Shown: positions 25,175 to 34,678 of the stretch, in pieces | How positions within the stretch are numbered: position 1 is the first letter of the stretch | Layout of the letters: each line of letters starts with the position of its first letter | Made by a program: the position numbers and the translations under genes | Origin: Aquabacter sediminis | Lineage (GTDB): Bacteria > Pseudomonadota > Alphaproteobacteria > Rhizobiales > Xanthobacteraceae | Reading direction: 5' to 3' | Assembly (NCBI RefSeq): GCF_028863665.1 | Contig: NZ_JARBFX010000008.1 | Coordinates: 186,001 to 250,000, forward strand | Length of the DNA: 64,000 nucleotides | The notes under the pieces: generated by a model | The model's input: the letters and a program-made list of their open reading frames with translations, nothing else | The model's database searches: none | What the model was told of the DNA's origin: nothing

Positions 25175-26380
25175 ATGACCCACGCTTATATCTGCGACGC
25201 CGTCCGCACCCCCATCGGCCGCTATGCCGGCACCCTCTCCTCCGTCCGCCCCGACGACCTCGCGGCCCTCGCCATCAAGGCGCTGATGGACCGCGTGCCC
25301 GGCGTCGACGCCAAGGCCATTGACGACATCATCCTGGGCTGCGCCAACCAGGCCGGCGAGGACAATCGCAACGTTGCCCGCATGGCGGGCCTGCTCTCCG
25401 GCCTGCCCATCGACGTGCCCGGCTCCACCCTGAACCGCCTGTGCGGCTCGGGCATGGATGCGGTGGGAACTGCCGCCCGCGCCATCAAGGCGGGCGAAGC
25501 CGGGCTGATGATCGCCGGCGGCGTGGAAAGCATGAGCCGCGCGCCCTTCGTCATGGGCAAGGCGGACACCGCCTTCTCCCGCACGGCCAAGATCGAGGAC
25601 ACCACCATCGGCTGGCGGTTCGTCAACGCCCAGATGAAGGCGCTGCACGGCACCGATTCCATGCCCGAGACCGCCGAGAACGTGGCCGAGGACTTCGCCA
25701 TCTCCCGCGAGCGGCAGGATGCCTTCGCCCTCGAGAGCCAGCGCCGCGCGGCCGCCGCCTGGGACGCCGGCCGCTTCGCCGACGAGATCATCCCCGTGCC
25801 GGTGCCGCAGAAAAAGGGCGATCCCAAGCTCTTCGAGCGCGACGAGCACATGCGCCCCGACACCAAGCTGGAAGACCTCACCCGCCTCAAGGGCGTGGTG
25901 AAGCCGGGCGGCACGGTGACCGCCGGCAATGCCTCGGGCGTCAATGACGGCGCGGCCGCCCTCCTCATCGCCTCCGAGGAAGCGGTGAAGCGCTACGGCC
26001 TCACCCCCCGTGCCCGCGTGCTCGGCATGGCCACGGCCGGCGTGCCCCCGCGCATCATGGGCATGGGTCCCGCCCCGGCCACCCGCAAGGTGCTCGCCCG
26101 CCTCGGCCTGACCCTCGACCAGATGGATGTGATCGAGCTCAACGAAGCCTTCGCCGCCCAGGCCTGCGCGGTTCTGGCCGATCTCGGCCTCCCCGACGAT
26201 GCCGCCCACGTCAATCCCAATGGCGGCGCCATCGCGCTCGGCCATCCGCTCGGAATGTCCGGCGCGCGCCTGGTGGGCACGGCCATGTACCAGCTTGCGC
26301 GCACCGGCGGCCGCTATGGGCTGTGCACCATGTGCATCGGCGTCGGCCAGGGCATCGCCACCGTGATCGAGCGGGTGTGA
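25175..26380 (+). CDS. pcaF: 3-oxoadipyl-CoA thiolase
   Basis: Cleaves 3-oxoadipyl-CoA to succinyl-CoA and acetyl-CoA, the last beta-ketoadipate step. The 401-residue thiolase has the nucleophile region [13 protein letters not shown], the [13 protein letters not shown] motif and the closing [12 protein letters not shown] cysteine motif. GGGGAG lies just upstream of ATG 25175. It leads the plus-strand operon beside pcaI, pcaJ and pcaD, which favours PcaF over a general acetoacetyl-CoA thiolase. Confidence 0.9.
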   Translation: MTHAYICDAVRTPIGRYAGTLSSVRPDDLAALAIKALMDRVPGVDAKAIDDIILGCANQAGEDNRNVARMAGLLSGLPIDVPGSTLNRLCGSGMDAVGTAARAIKAGEAGLMIAGGVESMSRAPFVMGKADTAFSRTAKIEDTTIGWRFVNAQMKALHGTDSMPETAENVAEDFAISRERQDAFALESQRRAAAAWDAGRFADEIIPVPVPQKKGDPKLFERDEHMRPDTKLEDLTRLKGVVKPGGTVTAGNASGVNDGAAALLIASEEAVKRYGLTPRARVLGMATAGVPPRIMGMGPAPATRKVLARLGLTLDQMDVIELNEAFAAQACAVLADLGLPDDAAHVNPNGGAIALGHPLGMSGARLVGTAMYQLARTGGRYGLCTMCIGVGQGIATVIERV

Positions 26381-26439
26381 ACCCGCTCCCGGCGAAGCCC
26401 CCTGAACACCACACGCGGAAGACCCCACGCGGAGGAAAG

Positions 26440-27654
26440 ATGAAGACCAAGGCTCTCTATGCCGGCCTCATGGCCGGGCTGCTCCTGTCCAGCCCGGCGC
26501 TGGCCCAGTATGCCGGCGGCGGCGTCAAGATCGGCGTGCTCACCGACATGTCGGGCGCCTATTCGGACCTCGCCGGCAAGGGCTCGGTGGAAGCCGCGCG
26601 CATGGCGATCGAGGATTTCGGCAAGCCCATCAATGGCAAGCCGGTGGAACTGGTCTCCGCCGACCACCAGAACAAGGCCGACATCGCCTCCTCCACCGCC
26701 CGCGCCTGGTATGACACCCAGGACGTGGATGCCATCTTCGACATCAACGGCTCGGTGGCGGCGCTCGCGGTGCGCGACGTGGCCAAGGAGAAGGGCAAGG
26801 TCGACATCAATTCCGGCGCCGCCTCCATGGCGCTGACCAACAAGGCCTGCTCCCCCACGGGCCTGCACTGGACCTATGACGTCTATTCGCTGGCGGCCGG
26901 CACCGGCAATGCGGTGACCAGCGGTGGCGGCAAGTCCTGGTTCTTCATCACCGCCGACTACACCTTTGGCCATGACCTTGAGAACCAGGTGGCCAAGATC
27001 GTGAAGGAGAAGGGCGGCACGGTGAAGGGCGCGGTGCGCGCGCCGTTCAACAATGCGGACTTCTCGTCCTATCTGCTCCAGGCCCAGTCCTCGGGCGCAC
27101 AGATCATCGGCATGGCCAATGCCGGCGCCGACACCATCAACACCATCAAGCAGGCCCGCGAGTTCGGCATCACCCAGTCCGGCCAGACGCTGGCCGCGCT
27201 GCTGCTGTTCCTCACCGACATCAAGTCGGTGGGCCTGGACGCCTCCCAGGGCATGGTGCTGACCACCGGCTTCTACTGGGACTATGACGACAAGACCCGC
27301 GCCTGGTCCAAGCGCTTCGCCGAGCGCATGGGCGGCAAGATGCCCACCATGGTGCATGCGGGTGTCTATTCCTCGGTCCTCAACTATCTGAAGGCGGCCG
27401 ACGCCGCCGGCACCGACGAGGGCGTGAAGGTCATCGCCAAGATGCGCGAGACCCCGGTGGAGGACATGTTCGCCCGCAACGGCAAGATCCGCGAGGACGG
27501 CCGCATGGTGCACGACATGTACCTCGCCAAGGTGAAGGCCCCCAAGGACTCCAAGGGCCCCTGGGACTTCTACGAGATCACCCGCGTGATCCCGGGCGAC
27601 GAGGCGTTCCAGCCGCTCTCCGAGAGCACCTGCCCGCTGGTCGCCAAGAAGTGA
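26440..27654 (+). CDS. ABC transporter substrate-binding protein, Leu/Ile/Val type
   Basis: Periplasmic type-1 binding protein, probably for an aromatic acid or related pathway substrate. A cleavable signal (MKTKALYAGLMAGLLLSSPA, then LAQ) precedes the mature domain, which starts VKIGVLTDMSGAYSDLAGKG. GGAGGAAAG before ATG 26440 is a strong ribosome site. The 404-residue length suits the family. No permease or ATPase genes accompany it, so it must share a transporter encoded elsewhere. Location in the catabolic operon is the only clue to its ligand. Confidence 0.9.
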   Translation: MKTKALYAGLMAGLLLSSPALAQYAGGGVKIGVLTDMSGAYSDLAGKGSVEAARMAIEDFGKPINGKPVELVSADHQNKADIASSTARAWYDTQDVDAIFDINGSVAALAVRDVAKEKGKVDINSGAASMALTNKACSPTGLHWTYDVYSLAAGTGNAVTSGGGKSWFFITADYTFGHDLENQVAKIVKEKGGTVKGAVRAPFNNADFSSYLLQAQSSGAQIIGMANAGADTINTIKQAREFGITQSGQTLAALLLFLTDIKSVGLDASQGMVLTTGFYWDYDDKTRAWSKRFAERMGGKMPTMVHAGVYSSVLNYLKAADAAGTDEGVKVIAKMRETPVEDMFARNGKIREDGRMVHDMYLAKVKAPKDSKGPWDFYEITRVIPGDEAFQPLSESTCPLVAKK

Positions 27655-27660
27655 GCCCGT

Positions 27661-27688
27661 GCCGGCGGGGTGTGCAGACCCCGCCGGC
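27661..27688 (+). terminator. strong stem-loop after binding-protein gene
   Basis: 11-bp perfect stem GCCGGCGGGGT/ACCCCGCCGGC with a 6-base loop, followed by TCCCCTTTCC. Such intercistronic stem-loops often give partial termination or protect the upstream message, so the binding protein could be made in excess of catC and the rest. Confidence 0.65.
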
Positions 27689-27740
27689 TCCCCTTTCCGC
27701 AAAGCGCGGCCGCAGGACGGGCGGCCGAGGAGCCGGTGCC

Positions 27741-28019
27741 ATGCTCTTCCATGTGCAGATGAACGTGAACATCCCCCACGACTTCCCCGCCGAGAAGGCG
27801 GACGCCATCAAGGCGGCGGAGAAGGCCTATGCGCAGGACCTCCAGCGGCAAGGCAAGTGGGTGCATCTGTGGCGCATCGCCGGCCGGTATGCGAACGTCT
27901 CCATCTTCGACGTGGAGAGCGTCGACGAGTTGCACACCCTGTTGTCCTCCTTGCCCCTCTTCCCCTTCATGGACATCGTGGTGACGCCCCTGGCGCGCCA
28001 TCCCTCGGCGATCGGCTGA
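27741..28019 (+). CDS. catC: muconolactone delta-isomerase
   Basis: Converts muconolactone to beta-ketoadipate enol-lactone. The 92-residue protein begins MLFHVQMNVNIPHDFP and contains KWVHLWRIAGRYANVSIFDV, typical of CatC, a small decameric ferredoxin-fold enzyme. It lies between the binding protein and pcaI. The catA and catB genes that would make muconolactone from catechol are not in this window, which is unusual for catC. Confidence 0.92.
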   Translation: MLFHVQMNVNIPHDFPAEKADAIKAAEKAYAQDLQRQGKWVHLWRIAGRYANVSIFDVESVDELHTLLSSLPLFPFMDIVVTPLARHPSAIG

Positions 28020-28040
28020 ACAAGAAGAAAGCGGCCACAC

Positions 28041-28718
28041 ATGATCGACAAGACGAGACCCGATACGGCGAGCACCGTCGCCGACATTCCGGACGGCGCC
28101 ACCATCCTGGTGGGCGGCTTCGGCGGGGCGGGCATGCCCCATCAGCTCATCGACGCGCTCATCGCCCGCGCGCCGAAGGACCTGACCATCGTCTCCAACA
28201 ATGCCGGCAACGGCACCACCGGCCTTGCCGCCCTGCTCCAGGCGGGCTTGGTGCGCAAGGTGGTGTGCTCCTTCCCCCGGCAGGTGGATTCCTTCGTCTT
28301 CGACAAGCTCTATCGCGACGGCAAGCTGGAGCTGGAACTGGTGCCCCAGGGCAATCTGGTGGAGCGCATCCGCGCCGCCGGGGCCGGCATCGGCGCCTTC
28401 TTCACCCCCACGGGCTACGGCACGCCGCTGGCCGAGGGCAAGGAGACGCGCATCATCGACGGGCGCGGCTATGTGCTCGAATATCCCATCAAGGCGGACT
28501 TCGCGCTGATCAAGGCGTTCAAGGGCGACCGCTGGGGCAACCTCATCTACCGCAAGACCGCCCGCAATTTCGGGCCGGTCATGTCCACCGCCGCCAAGGT
28601 GACGGTGGCCCAGGTGGAGGAGATCGTGCCGCTGGGATCGCTTGACCCCGAATCCATCGTCACCCCCGGCGTGTTCGTGGACCGCGTGGTCGCGGTCGGA
28701 ACGGGAGCCTCGGCATGA
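28041..28718 (+). CDS. pcaI: 3-oxoadipate CoA-transferase subunit A
   Basis: Alpha subunit of the succinyl-CoA:3-oxoacid CoA-transferase that activates beta-ketoadipate. The 225 residues include the glycine-rich LVGGFGGAGMPHQLIDAL loop and TPTGYGTPLAEGKE. It overlaps pcaJ by four bases. The pathway is assigned from its neighbours pcaF, pcaD and catC; a general acetoacetate transferase would look similar. Confidence 0.9.
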   Translation: MIDKTRPDTASTVADIPDGATILVGGFGGAGMPHQLIDALIARAPKDLTIVSNNAGNGTTGLAALLQAGLVRKVVCSFPRQVDSFVFDKLYRDGKLELELVPQGNLVERIRAAGAGIGAFFTPTGYGTPLAEGKETRIIDGRGYVLEYPIKADFALIKAFKGDRWGNLIYRKTARNFGPVMSTAAKVTVAQVEEIVPLGSLDPESIVTPGVFVDRVVAVGTGASA

Positions 28719-29368
28719 GCAGCAGCACTTTCGTCCCCTGGACCCGCGTCGAGATGGCCAAGCTCATCGCCCGGGACATTCCCGAAGGCGCAGTGGTCAA
28801 TATCGGCATCGGCATGCCCGGCCTCGTGGCGGACCACCTGCCCGCCGACCGGGAAATCCTGCTCCATGCGGAGAATGGCATCCTCGGCATGGGTCCCAAG
28901 CCCGGCGACAACGCGGTCGACATGGACCTCATCAATGCCGGCAAGGAGCCCGTGACGCTTCTGGAAGGCGGCGCCTTCTTCGATCACATGATCTCCTTCT
29001 CCATGATGCGGGGCGGGCACCTGGACATTGCCGTGCTCGGCGCCTTCCAGGTGGCGGAGAATGGCGACCTCGCCAACTGGGCCACCAACGACGCCAACGC
29101 CATCCCGGCCGTCGGCGGCGCCATGGACCTGGCGGTGGGTGCCTCCAACGTGTTCGTCATGATGGAATTGCTCACCAAGAAGGGCGAATCCAAGCTGGTG
29201 CACCGCTGCACCTATCCGCTCACCGGCCTTGGCTGCGTCAACCGGGTCTATACCGACCATGCGGTGCTGGACATCGACGCCGACGGCTTCGTCCTGCGCG
29301 AGCTGGCGCCGGGCCTCACCCTCGACGAGCTGAAGGCGCGCACCGGGCTTGAGATCCGCGCGGCCTGA
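28715..29368 (+). CDS. pcaJ: 3-oxoadipate CoA-transferase subunit B
   Basis: Beta subunit of the CoA-transferase. The 217 residues start with VEMAKLIARDIPEGAVVNIG, and LLHAENGILGMGPKPG holds the catalytic Glu that forms the acyl-CoA intermediate. It is translationally coupled to pcaI through an ATGA overlap. The two subunits form the active enzyme in the cytosol. Confidence 0.92.
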   Translation: MSSSTFVPWTRVEMAKLIARDIPEGAVVNIGIGMPGLVADHLPADREILLHAENGILGMGPKPGDNAVDMDLINAGKEPVTLLEGGAFFDHMISFSMMRGGHLDIAVLGAFQVAENGDLANWATNDANAIPAVGGAMDLAVGASNVFVMMELLTKKGESKLVHRCTYPLTGLGCVNRVYTDHAVLDIDADGFVLRELAPGLTLDELKARTGLEIRAA

Positions 29369-29383
29369 GGCGGGAGATTTCCA

Positions 29384-29695
29384 ATGGCCTACATGATCGA
29401 GACTTTCGACAAGCCCGGTTCGGCGGACCTGCGCACCGCCACGCGCGATGTGCACCTGGCCTTCCTGGATGCCCACAAGCACCTCTTGCTCGCCTGCGGC
29501 GCCAAGCTCGACGAGGACGGCAATGCCGCCGGCGGCGGGCTCTATGTGGTGGACGTGGAGACGCGGGCGGAGGCGGAAGCCTTCATCGCCGCCGATCCCT
29601 TCACCACCGCCGGCCTGTTCGAGCGCGTGGTGATCCAGCGTTGGCGCAAGGCCTATGTGGATGGCGTCTGCTACCTGCCGGGAGCCTCGAAGTGA
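29384..29695 (+). CDS. YciI family protein
   Basis: Small 103-residue alpha/beta-barrel dimer of the YciI family. This fold is related to muconolactone isomerase and to chloromuconolactone-processing enzymes. It contains RDVHLAFLDAHKHLLLACG and the acidic C-terminal region RAEAEAFIAADPFTTAGLFE. It overlaps the SDR gene by 4 bases (GTGA). In this operon it may isomerise or dehydrate a lactone intermediate; that is inference. Confidence 0.85.
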   Translation: MAYMIETFDKPGSADLRTATRDVHLAFLDAHKHLLLACGAKLDEDGNAAGGGLYVVDVETRAEAEAFIAADPFTTAGLFERVVIQRWRKAYVDGVCYLPGASK

Positions 29696-30420
29696 CCGCC
29701 GGCGCAGGGCGCACGCTCGTCACGGGAGGCGCCAGCGGCATCGGCCTGGCGGTGGTCCGGCGGGAAATTGCGGCGGGCCGCGCGGTGGTGGTGCTCGATC
29801 GCGCCCCGCCCCCCGGCGACGTGGCCGCGGGCTTCATCGCCGTCGACATGATGGATGCGGCGGCCACCGACGCGGCGCTCAAAGCCGTTCTGGCCGATGG
29901 CCCCATCACCCGCCTCGTCAACAATGTGGGCCTGGTGCGGCCGGCCACCATCGACGACACCACGCTTGAAGACCTCGAAGCGGTCATGCGCCTGAATGTG
30001 GGCGCGACGCTTCAATGCACGCAGGCACTGCTGCCCGGCATGCGGGCGGCGGGCTTCGGGCGCATCGTGAACGTCTCCAGCCGCGCCGCCTACGGCAAGG
30101 ACCTGCGCAGCGCCTATGCGGCCAGCAAGGCCGGGCTGCTCGGCCTGACGCGCACCTGGGCGCTGGAACTGGGCCGCGACGGCATCACCGTGAATGCGGT
30201 GGCCCCCGGCCCCATCGCCACCCCGCTCTTCACCGCCGCCAACCCGCCGGACGCCCCCCGCACCCGCGCCATCATCGAGGCCATTCCCGTCGGCCGCATG
30301 GGCACGCCCGAGGACGTGGCGGATGCCATCTGCTTCTTCCTCGGCGATGCCGCGGGCTTCGTGACCGGCCAGACGCTGCCGGTGTGCGGCGGCATGACCG
30401 TGGGCAAGGGCGTGGTCTGA
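29692..30420 (+). CDS. short-chain dehydrogenase/reductase
   Basis: NAD(P)-dependent SDR oxidoreductase of 242 residues. The cofactor motif is TGGASGIGLA, followed by NNVG. The active site is Ser (NVSSRAAYG) with YAASK. GTG 29692 overlaps the YciI stop and has GGAG upstream; no better start is visible. It acts in the same operon as a cyclase-family hydrolase, so it may interconvert a hydroxy and keto ring intermediate. Its substrate is not recognisable from sequence. Confidence 0.87.
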   Translation: MTAGAGRTLVTGGASGIGLAVVRREIAAGRAVVVLDRAPPPGDVAAGFIAVDMMDAAATDAALKAVLADGPITRLVNNVGLVRPATIDDTTLEDLEAVMRLNVGATLQCTQALLPGMRAAGFGRIVNVSSRAAYGKDLRSAYAASKAGLLGLTRTWALELGRDGITVNAVAPGPIATPLFTAANPPDAPRTRAIIEAIPVGRMGTPEDVADAICFFLGDAAGFVTGQTLPVCGGMTVGKGVV

Positions 30421-30458
30421 GGCCCCGCCCAAGGCTCCGCGAAAGAAAGAGTCATCAC

Positions 30459-31490
30459 ATGTCCAACCCGCGCTGGACCCGCCGTCCCGAAGGCTCCACC
30501 TGGGGCGATTTCGGGCCGGACGACGAACTGGGCCGCCTCAACCTCATCACACCCGACAAGGTGCGGGCCGCCGTCGCCGAGGTGCGCGAGGGCCGCACCT
30601 TCTGCCTGTCCCTGCCGCTGGACCGGCCGGGCGGCAATGTGGTGAATGCCCGCCGGTTTCCCCCGGTCCTGGTGCCCACCGGCCCCGCCGAAGCGCCGCG
30701 CTACAACGCCCTGCTGTGCCACGACGATGCCAGCTTCGTGGACGTGGTGAGCGACGACAAGGTGGAAATCTGCCTGCAATATTCCACCCAGTGGGACAGC
30801 TTCGCCCATGTGGGCGCCCTGTTCGACGTGAGCGGCACGGGGCGGCCGGAGCCCGTTTATTATAACGGCTTCCGCGCCGGCATCGACATTGTCGGCCCCA
30901 GGGACGCGGCCGAGCGCGGCATCCCCACCGGCGCCCGGCGCCTGGGCATCCAGAATGCCGCTGCCCATGGCGTGCAGGGGCGCGGGGTGCTCGTGGATCT
31001 CCTCTCGCCCTTCGGTGAAGCCCGCCACCTGGTCGGCTATGACGACCTGATGCGGGTGATGGAGGCCCAGAAGGTGGTTGTGGAGGAGGGCGACATCCTC
31101 TGCCTCTATACCGGCTTCACCGACCTCATCATGGCCATGGACGGCGTCCCCGATCCTGACCGCCTCGCCCGCGCCTGCGCGGTGCTGGATGGGCGCGACA
31201 CCAAGCTTCTCGACTGGATCGCCCACAGCCGCATCTCGGCCCTGGTGGCCGACAATTACGCGGTGGAGCAGTTGCCTGCCCGCAAGCTCGCCGCCAATGC
31301 CCAGGCCTCCATGCCGCTGCACCATCATTGCCTGTTCAAGCTGGGGGTGCCGCTCGGCGAATTGTGGTGGCTCTCGGCGCTGGCCGCCCATCTGAAGGCC
31401 ACGGGCCGCAACCGCTTCCTGCTCACCGCCCCGCCCTTGCGCCTGCCCGGTGCAGTGGGGTCCCCGGTGACGCCCATCGCCACCGTCTGA
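30459..31490 (+). CDS. cyclase family protein (metal-dependent hydrolase)
   Basis: 343-residue member of the cyclase / kynurenine-formamidase-like family. Metal-site features include QWDSFAHVGALFD and the histidines of LHHHCLFKL. A ring-opening or lactone/amide-hydrolysing role fits the family and the operon. It is longer than the classical isatin hydrolase or KynB forms (~210-260 residues) and belongs to the longer WDSFAHV type. It is preceded by the SDR and followed by pcaD. Confidence 0.85.
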   Translation: MSNPRWTRRPEGSTWGDFGPDDELGRLNLITPDKVRAAVAEVREGRTFCLSLPLDRPGGNVVNARRFPPVLVPTGPAEAPRYNALLCHDDASFVDVVSDDKVEICLQYSTQWDSFAHVGALFDVSGTGRPEPVYYNGFRAGIDIVGPRDAAERGIPTGARRLGIQNAAAHGVQGRGVLVDLLSPFGEARHLVGYDDLMRVMEAQKVVVEEGDILCLYTGFTDLIMAMDGVPDPDRLARACAVLDGRDTKLLDWIAHSRISALVADNYAVEQLPARKLAANAQASMPLHHHCLFKLGVPLGELWWLSALAAHLKATGRNRFLLTAPPLRLPGAVGSPVTPIATV

Positions 31491-31572
31491 CGTCCGTCCT
31501 CACGAGGGTCCGCTTCTCGCATCGGTCATGCGAGGGGCCACTATCCGTTCGTTGTCTCTCCCGGAGCCTGCC

Positions 31573-32370
31573 ATGCCCTTCATCCTTACCGGCCCCCTCG
31601 TCACCCATTATGACCTCGCCGGCCCGAAGGGCGCGCCCGTCCTGCTGCTCGCGAATTCGCTGGGCACCAGCTTCCATGTGTGGGATGCCATCGTGCCGGC
31701 GCTGACCACCCGCTACCGGGTGCTGCGCTATGACATGCGCGGCCACGGCCTCACCGACGCCACCCCCCTGCCGGGCGAGGCGCAGGGCTATTCCATCGCC
31801 GAACTGGCGGGGGATGCGCTGGCGCTCCTGGATGCGCTGGGCATCGCGAAGGCCCATGTGGTGGGCCTGTCCATCGGCGGCATGGTGGCCCAGCACCTGG
31901 CGGCCTCCGCGCCGGACCGGGTGGACCATGTGGTGCTGTGCGACACGGCTGCCGTCATCGGCCCGGCCTCGGTGTGGAACGACCGCATCGTCGGTATCCG
32001 CCGCGACGGCCTGCCCGCCATTGCGACGGGCGTCATGGCCCGCTGGTTCACGGACGGCTTCCGCGCCGCCCGCCCCGATCTCATCCGGGGCTATGTGAAC
32101 ATGGTGGCCCGCACCACGCTGGAGGGCTATCTGGGCTGCGCCATGGCGGTGCGGGACGCCGACCTGCGGGAGGCCGGCGCGAAGATCGCCGCGCCGGTGC
32201 TCGTACTCGTGGGCGACAAGGACCCCTCCACCCCGCCCGCCGCCGCCGAGGCGCTGGCGCAGGGCATTGCCGGCGCACGGCTCGAGGTCATCGCGGACGC
32301 CTCGCACATTCCCTGCGTGGAGCAGCCGGAGGCGCTCAGCCGCCTGCTGCTGGGCTTCCTTCCCGGCTGA
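31573..32370 (+). CDS. pcaD: 3-oxoadipate enol-lactonase
   Basis: Alpha/beta hydrolase converting beta-ketoadipate enol-lactone to beta-ketoadipate, the step between CatC and PcaIJ. The 265 residues have the oxyanion region NSLGTSFHVWDA, nucleophile GLSIGGMVAQ (Ser), acid VLVGDKD and final His in ADASHIPCVEQP. ATG 31573 has GGAG upstream. It is the last gene of the plus-strand operon and is convergent with the Nudix gene. Confidence 0.92.
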   Translation: MPFILTGPLVTHYDLAGPKGAPVLLLANSLGTSFHVWDAIVPALTTRYRVLRYDMRGHGLTDATPLPGEAQGYSIAELAGDALALLDALGIAKAHVVGLSIGGMVAQHLAASAPDRVDHVVLCDTAAVIGPASVWNDRIVGIRRDGLPAIATGVMARWFTDGFRAARPDLIRGYVNMVARTTLEGYLGCAMAVRDADLREAGAKIAAPVLVLVGDKDPSTPPAAAEALAQGIAGARLEVIADASHIPCVEQPEALSRLLLGFLPG

Positions 32371-32393
32371 GTTTCCTGCCCGCCTGAGGCCCC

Positions 32394-33044
32394 TTATGGC
32401 GCGCCGGCCCGTCCGCGCGCCATCATCTCCGGCAGGCGGTGGCGGTTCAGCGCCAGCCATTGCACGGCCAGCAGCAGATAGGCGTTGGACGAACGGCCCG
32501 GCGCCAGAAGGCTCAATGCCTCATCCACCGGCACGGTAAAGGGGCGCGTCACCTCGTGCTCGCTCGCCGCCCCCGCCCGTTCCGGCACGCGGGAGGCATC
32601 CACGAGCCCGAGGAACAGGTCGCAGCTTTCATCCGTCACGCCGGGCGTGGGCAGGAAGGTGAAGAGCGGCTCCAGGTGATAGGGCTCGAGCCCGATCTCC
32701 TCCTGGCACTCCCGTCGCGCCGCCTCGGCGCAATCTTCGCCCCGCTCCACCCGGCCGGCCACGATCTCCACCAGCTCGCCCCGTCCTGTGGCCAGATGCG
32801 CCGAGAGGCGGAACTGGCGGATCAGCACCAGCACATCGCGCACGGGATCGACGCACAGCACGCCAGCCACCCGCCCCACGCGGATCACGTCCCGCGAGAG
32901 CAGGTCCACGGTGCCATCGGGATGGCGAAGCGTCACGTCATACTGCTCATAGGTGAGATAGGACTTCGCCAGGGTCTCCGGTGCGGACAGATCGATGTCC
33001 GCCACCGCATCGCCCAGCAGCCCGCCGGTCTGGATCCCGCTCAT
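32394..33044 (-). CDS. Nudix hydrolase, ADP-ribose pyrophosphatase type
   Basis: Hydrolyses ADP-ribose or another nucleoside diphosphate derivative. The complete Nudix box runs from G97 to L119 (GRVERGEDCAEAAR then RECQEEIGL). The N-terminal dimerisation region of the NudF/ADPRase type precedes it. The ATG overlaps the yejF stop by four bases, so it is made with the transporter ATPase although no functional link is known. Confidence 0.88.
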   Translation of the reverse strand: MSGIQTGGLLGDAVADIDLSAPETLAKSYLTYEQYDVTLRHPDGTVDLLSRDVIRVGRVAGVLCVDPVRDVLVLIRQFRLSAHLATGRGELVEIVAGRVERGEDCAEAARRECQEEIGLEPYHLEPLFTFLPTPGVTDESCDLFLGLVDASRVPERAGAASEHEVTRPFTVPVDEALSLLAPGRSSNAYLLLAVQWLALNRHRLPEMMARGRAGAP

Positions 33045-34678
33045 TGCGCCACCACCCCCACCTGGGCGGTCTCCAGGTTGAAGGCCGCCGCGAACAGGGC
33101 CTTGGTATAGGCCTCGCGCGGCGCCTCGAACACCTGCCGCGCCGGCCCTTCCTCCACCACCTTGCCGCCCTTCATCACCAGGATGCGGCTCGCCAGGGCG
33201 GAGACCACCCGCAGATCGTGGGAGATGAACATGTAGGTCAGGTTGCGCCGGCGTTGGAGGGAGCGCAGCAGGTCGACGATCTGGGCCTGAACCAGCATGT
33301 CGAGGGCCGAGGTGGGCTCGTCCAGCACCACGAAGGAGGGTTCGAGCACCATGGCCCGGGCGATGGAAATGCGCTGGCGCTGGCCACCGGAGAATTCGTG
33401 CGGATAGCGATGGCGCATCTCGGGATCGAGGCCCACATCCGCCAGCGCCGCGATCACCCGCGCTTCGCGCGCCTGGGACGAGAGGCCGGGCTGATGCACC
33501 TCCAGCCCCTCCCCCACGATATCGCCCACGGCCATGCGGGGCGAGAGCGCGCCATAGGGGTCCTGGAAGACGATCTGCAGGTCCTTGCGCAGCGGCCGCA
33601 TCTGCGCAAAGCGCAGGCCGTCAATGCGCTGGCCGAGATAGGCGATGGGGCCGGCGGAGGAAATGAGGCGCAACATGGCCAGGCCCAAGGTGGTCTTGCC
33701 CGAGCCGGATTCCCCCACCACCCCCAGCGTCTCGCCCTGGTGGACGGCCACCGTCACCCCATCCACCGCCTTCACATGGCCGATGGTGCGCCGGAGGATG
33801 CCGCGCTTGATGGGGAAATGGACCTTCAGGTCCTCGGTCGCCACCACCACCGGCGCATCGGGTGCGGCGGGCGCCGGGTCGGGCTTGGGCTCGGCATGGA
33901 GGAGGGCCTGGGTATAGGGATGGGTGGGGCGCTGGAAGATGTCCTCCGCGCTGCCCTGCTCCACGATCTCCCCGTGCCGCATGACGCAGACCCGGTCGGC
34001 GATCTTGCGCACGATGCCCAGGTCATGGGTGATGAACAGCATGGCCATGCCGAGGCGGGCCTGAAGCTGCTTCAGGAGCTTGAGGATCTGCGCCTGGACG
34101 GTGACGTCGAGCGCCGTGGTTGGCTCGTCGGCGATCAGAAGGTCCGGCTCGTTGGCCAGCGCCATGGCGATCATGACACGCTGGCGCTGGCCGCCGGACA
34201 ATTGATGGGGATAGGCGGAGAGCCGGCTCTCGGGGTCAGGCAGCCCCACCTCATGGAGCAGTTCCAGCGTCCGCGCGCGGGCGGCGGCGGTGGACAGGCC
34301 GCGATGGAGGATGAGCATCTCCCCCACCTGCCGCTCAATGGTGTGGAGCGGATTCAAGGAGCTCATGGGCTCCTGGAACACCATGGTCACGTCATTGCCG
34401 CGCACGCCGCGCAGCTCCCGGTCCGGCAAGGTGAGCAGGTCGCGCCCCTTGAACAGGATACGGCCCGTGGGATGGCTCGCGGCCGGATAGGGCAGGAGCT
34501 TCAGGATGGAAAGGGCGGTCACCGACTTGCCGGAGCCCGATTCCCCCACCAGGGCCACGGTCTCGCCCGCGCCCACCTGGAAGGAGACGCCCTTGACCGC
34601 CACGGCATCCGTGCCGTCCCGGCGGAAGGCGACGGACAGGTTCTCGACGGACAGAAGGGGCGCGGCGGCTTGGGTCAT
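33041..34678 (-). CDS. yejF: dual ATP-binding protein of YejABEF-type importer
   Basis: ATPase of an oligopeptide/microcin C-type importer. It is a double nucleotide-binding protein of 545 residues: Walker A GESGSGKS with [15 protein letters not shown] in the first half, [11 protein letters not shown] with [15 protein letters not shown] in the second. The start overlaps the PIN toxin stop by four bases; the permease genes lie beyond the toxin pair. Substrate in this organism is unknown. Confidence 0.92.
   Translation of the reverse strand: MTQAAAPLLSVENLSVAFRRDGTDAVAVKGVSFQVGAGETVALVGESGSGKSVTALSILKLLPYPAASHPTGRILFKGRDLLTLPDRELRGVRGNDVTMVFQEPMSSLNPLHTIERQVGEMLILHRGLSTAAARARTLELLHEVGLPDPESRLSAYPHQLSGGQRQRVMIAMALANEPDLLIADEPTTALDVTVQAQILKLLKQLQARLGMAMLFITHDLGIVRKIADRVCVMRHGEIVEQGSAEDIFQRPTHPYTQALLHAEPKPDPAPAAPDAPVVVATEDLKVHFPIKRGILRRTIGHVKAVDGVTVAVHQGETLGVVGESGSGKTTLGLAMLRLISSAGPIAYLGQRIDGLRFAQMRPLRKDLQIVFQDPYGALSPRMAVGDIVGEGLEVHQPGLSSQAREARVIAALADVGLDPEMRHRYPHEFSGGQRQRISIARAMVLEPSFVVLDEPTSALDMLVQAQIVDLLRSLQRRRNLTYMFISHDLRVVSALASRILVMKGGKVVEEGPARQVFEAPREAYTKALFAAAFNLETAQVGVVAQ

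Noticed and set aside
26323-26440. Upstream extension of the binding-protein gene
   Set aside because: The longer frame overlaps pcaF and lacks a signal peptide; ATG 26440 has a strong ribosome site and starts the signal.
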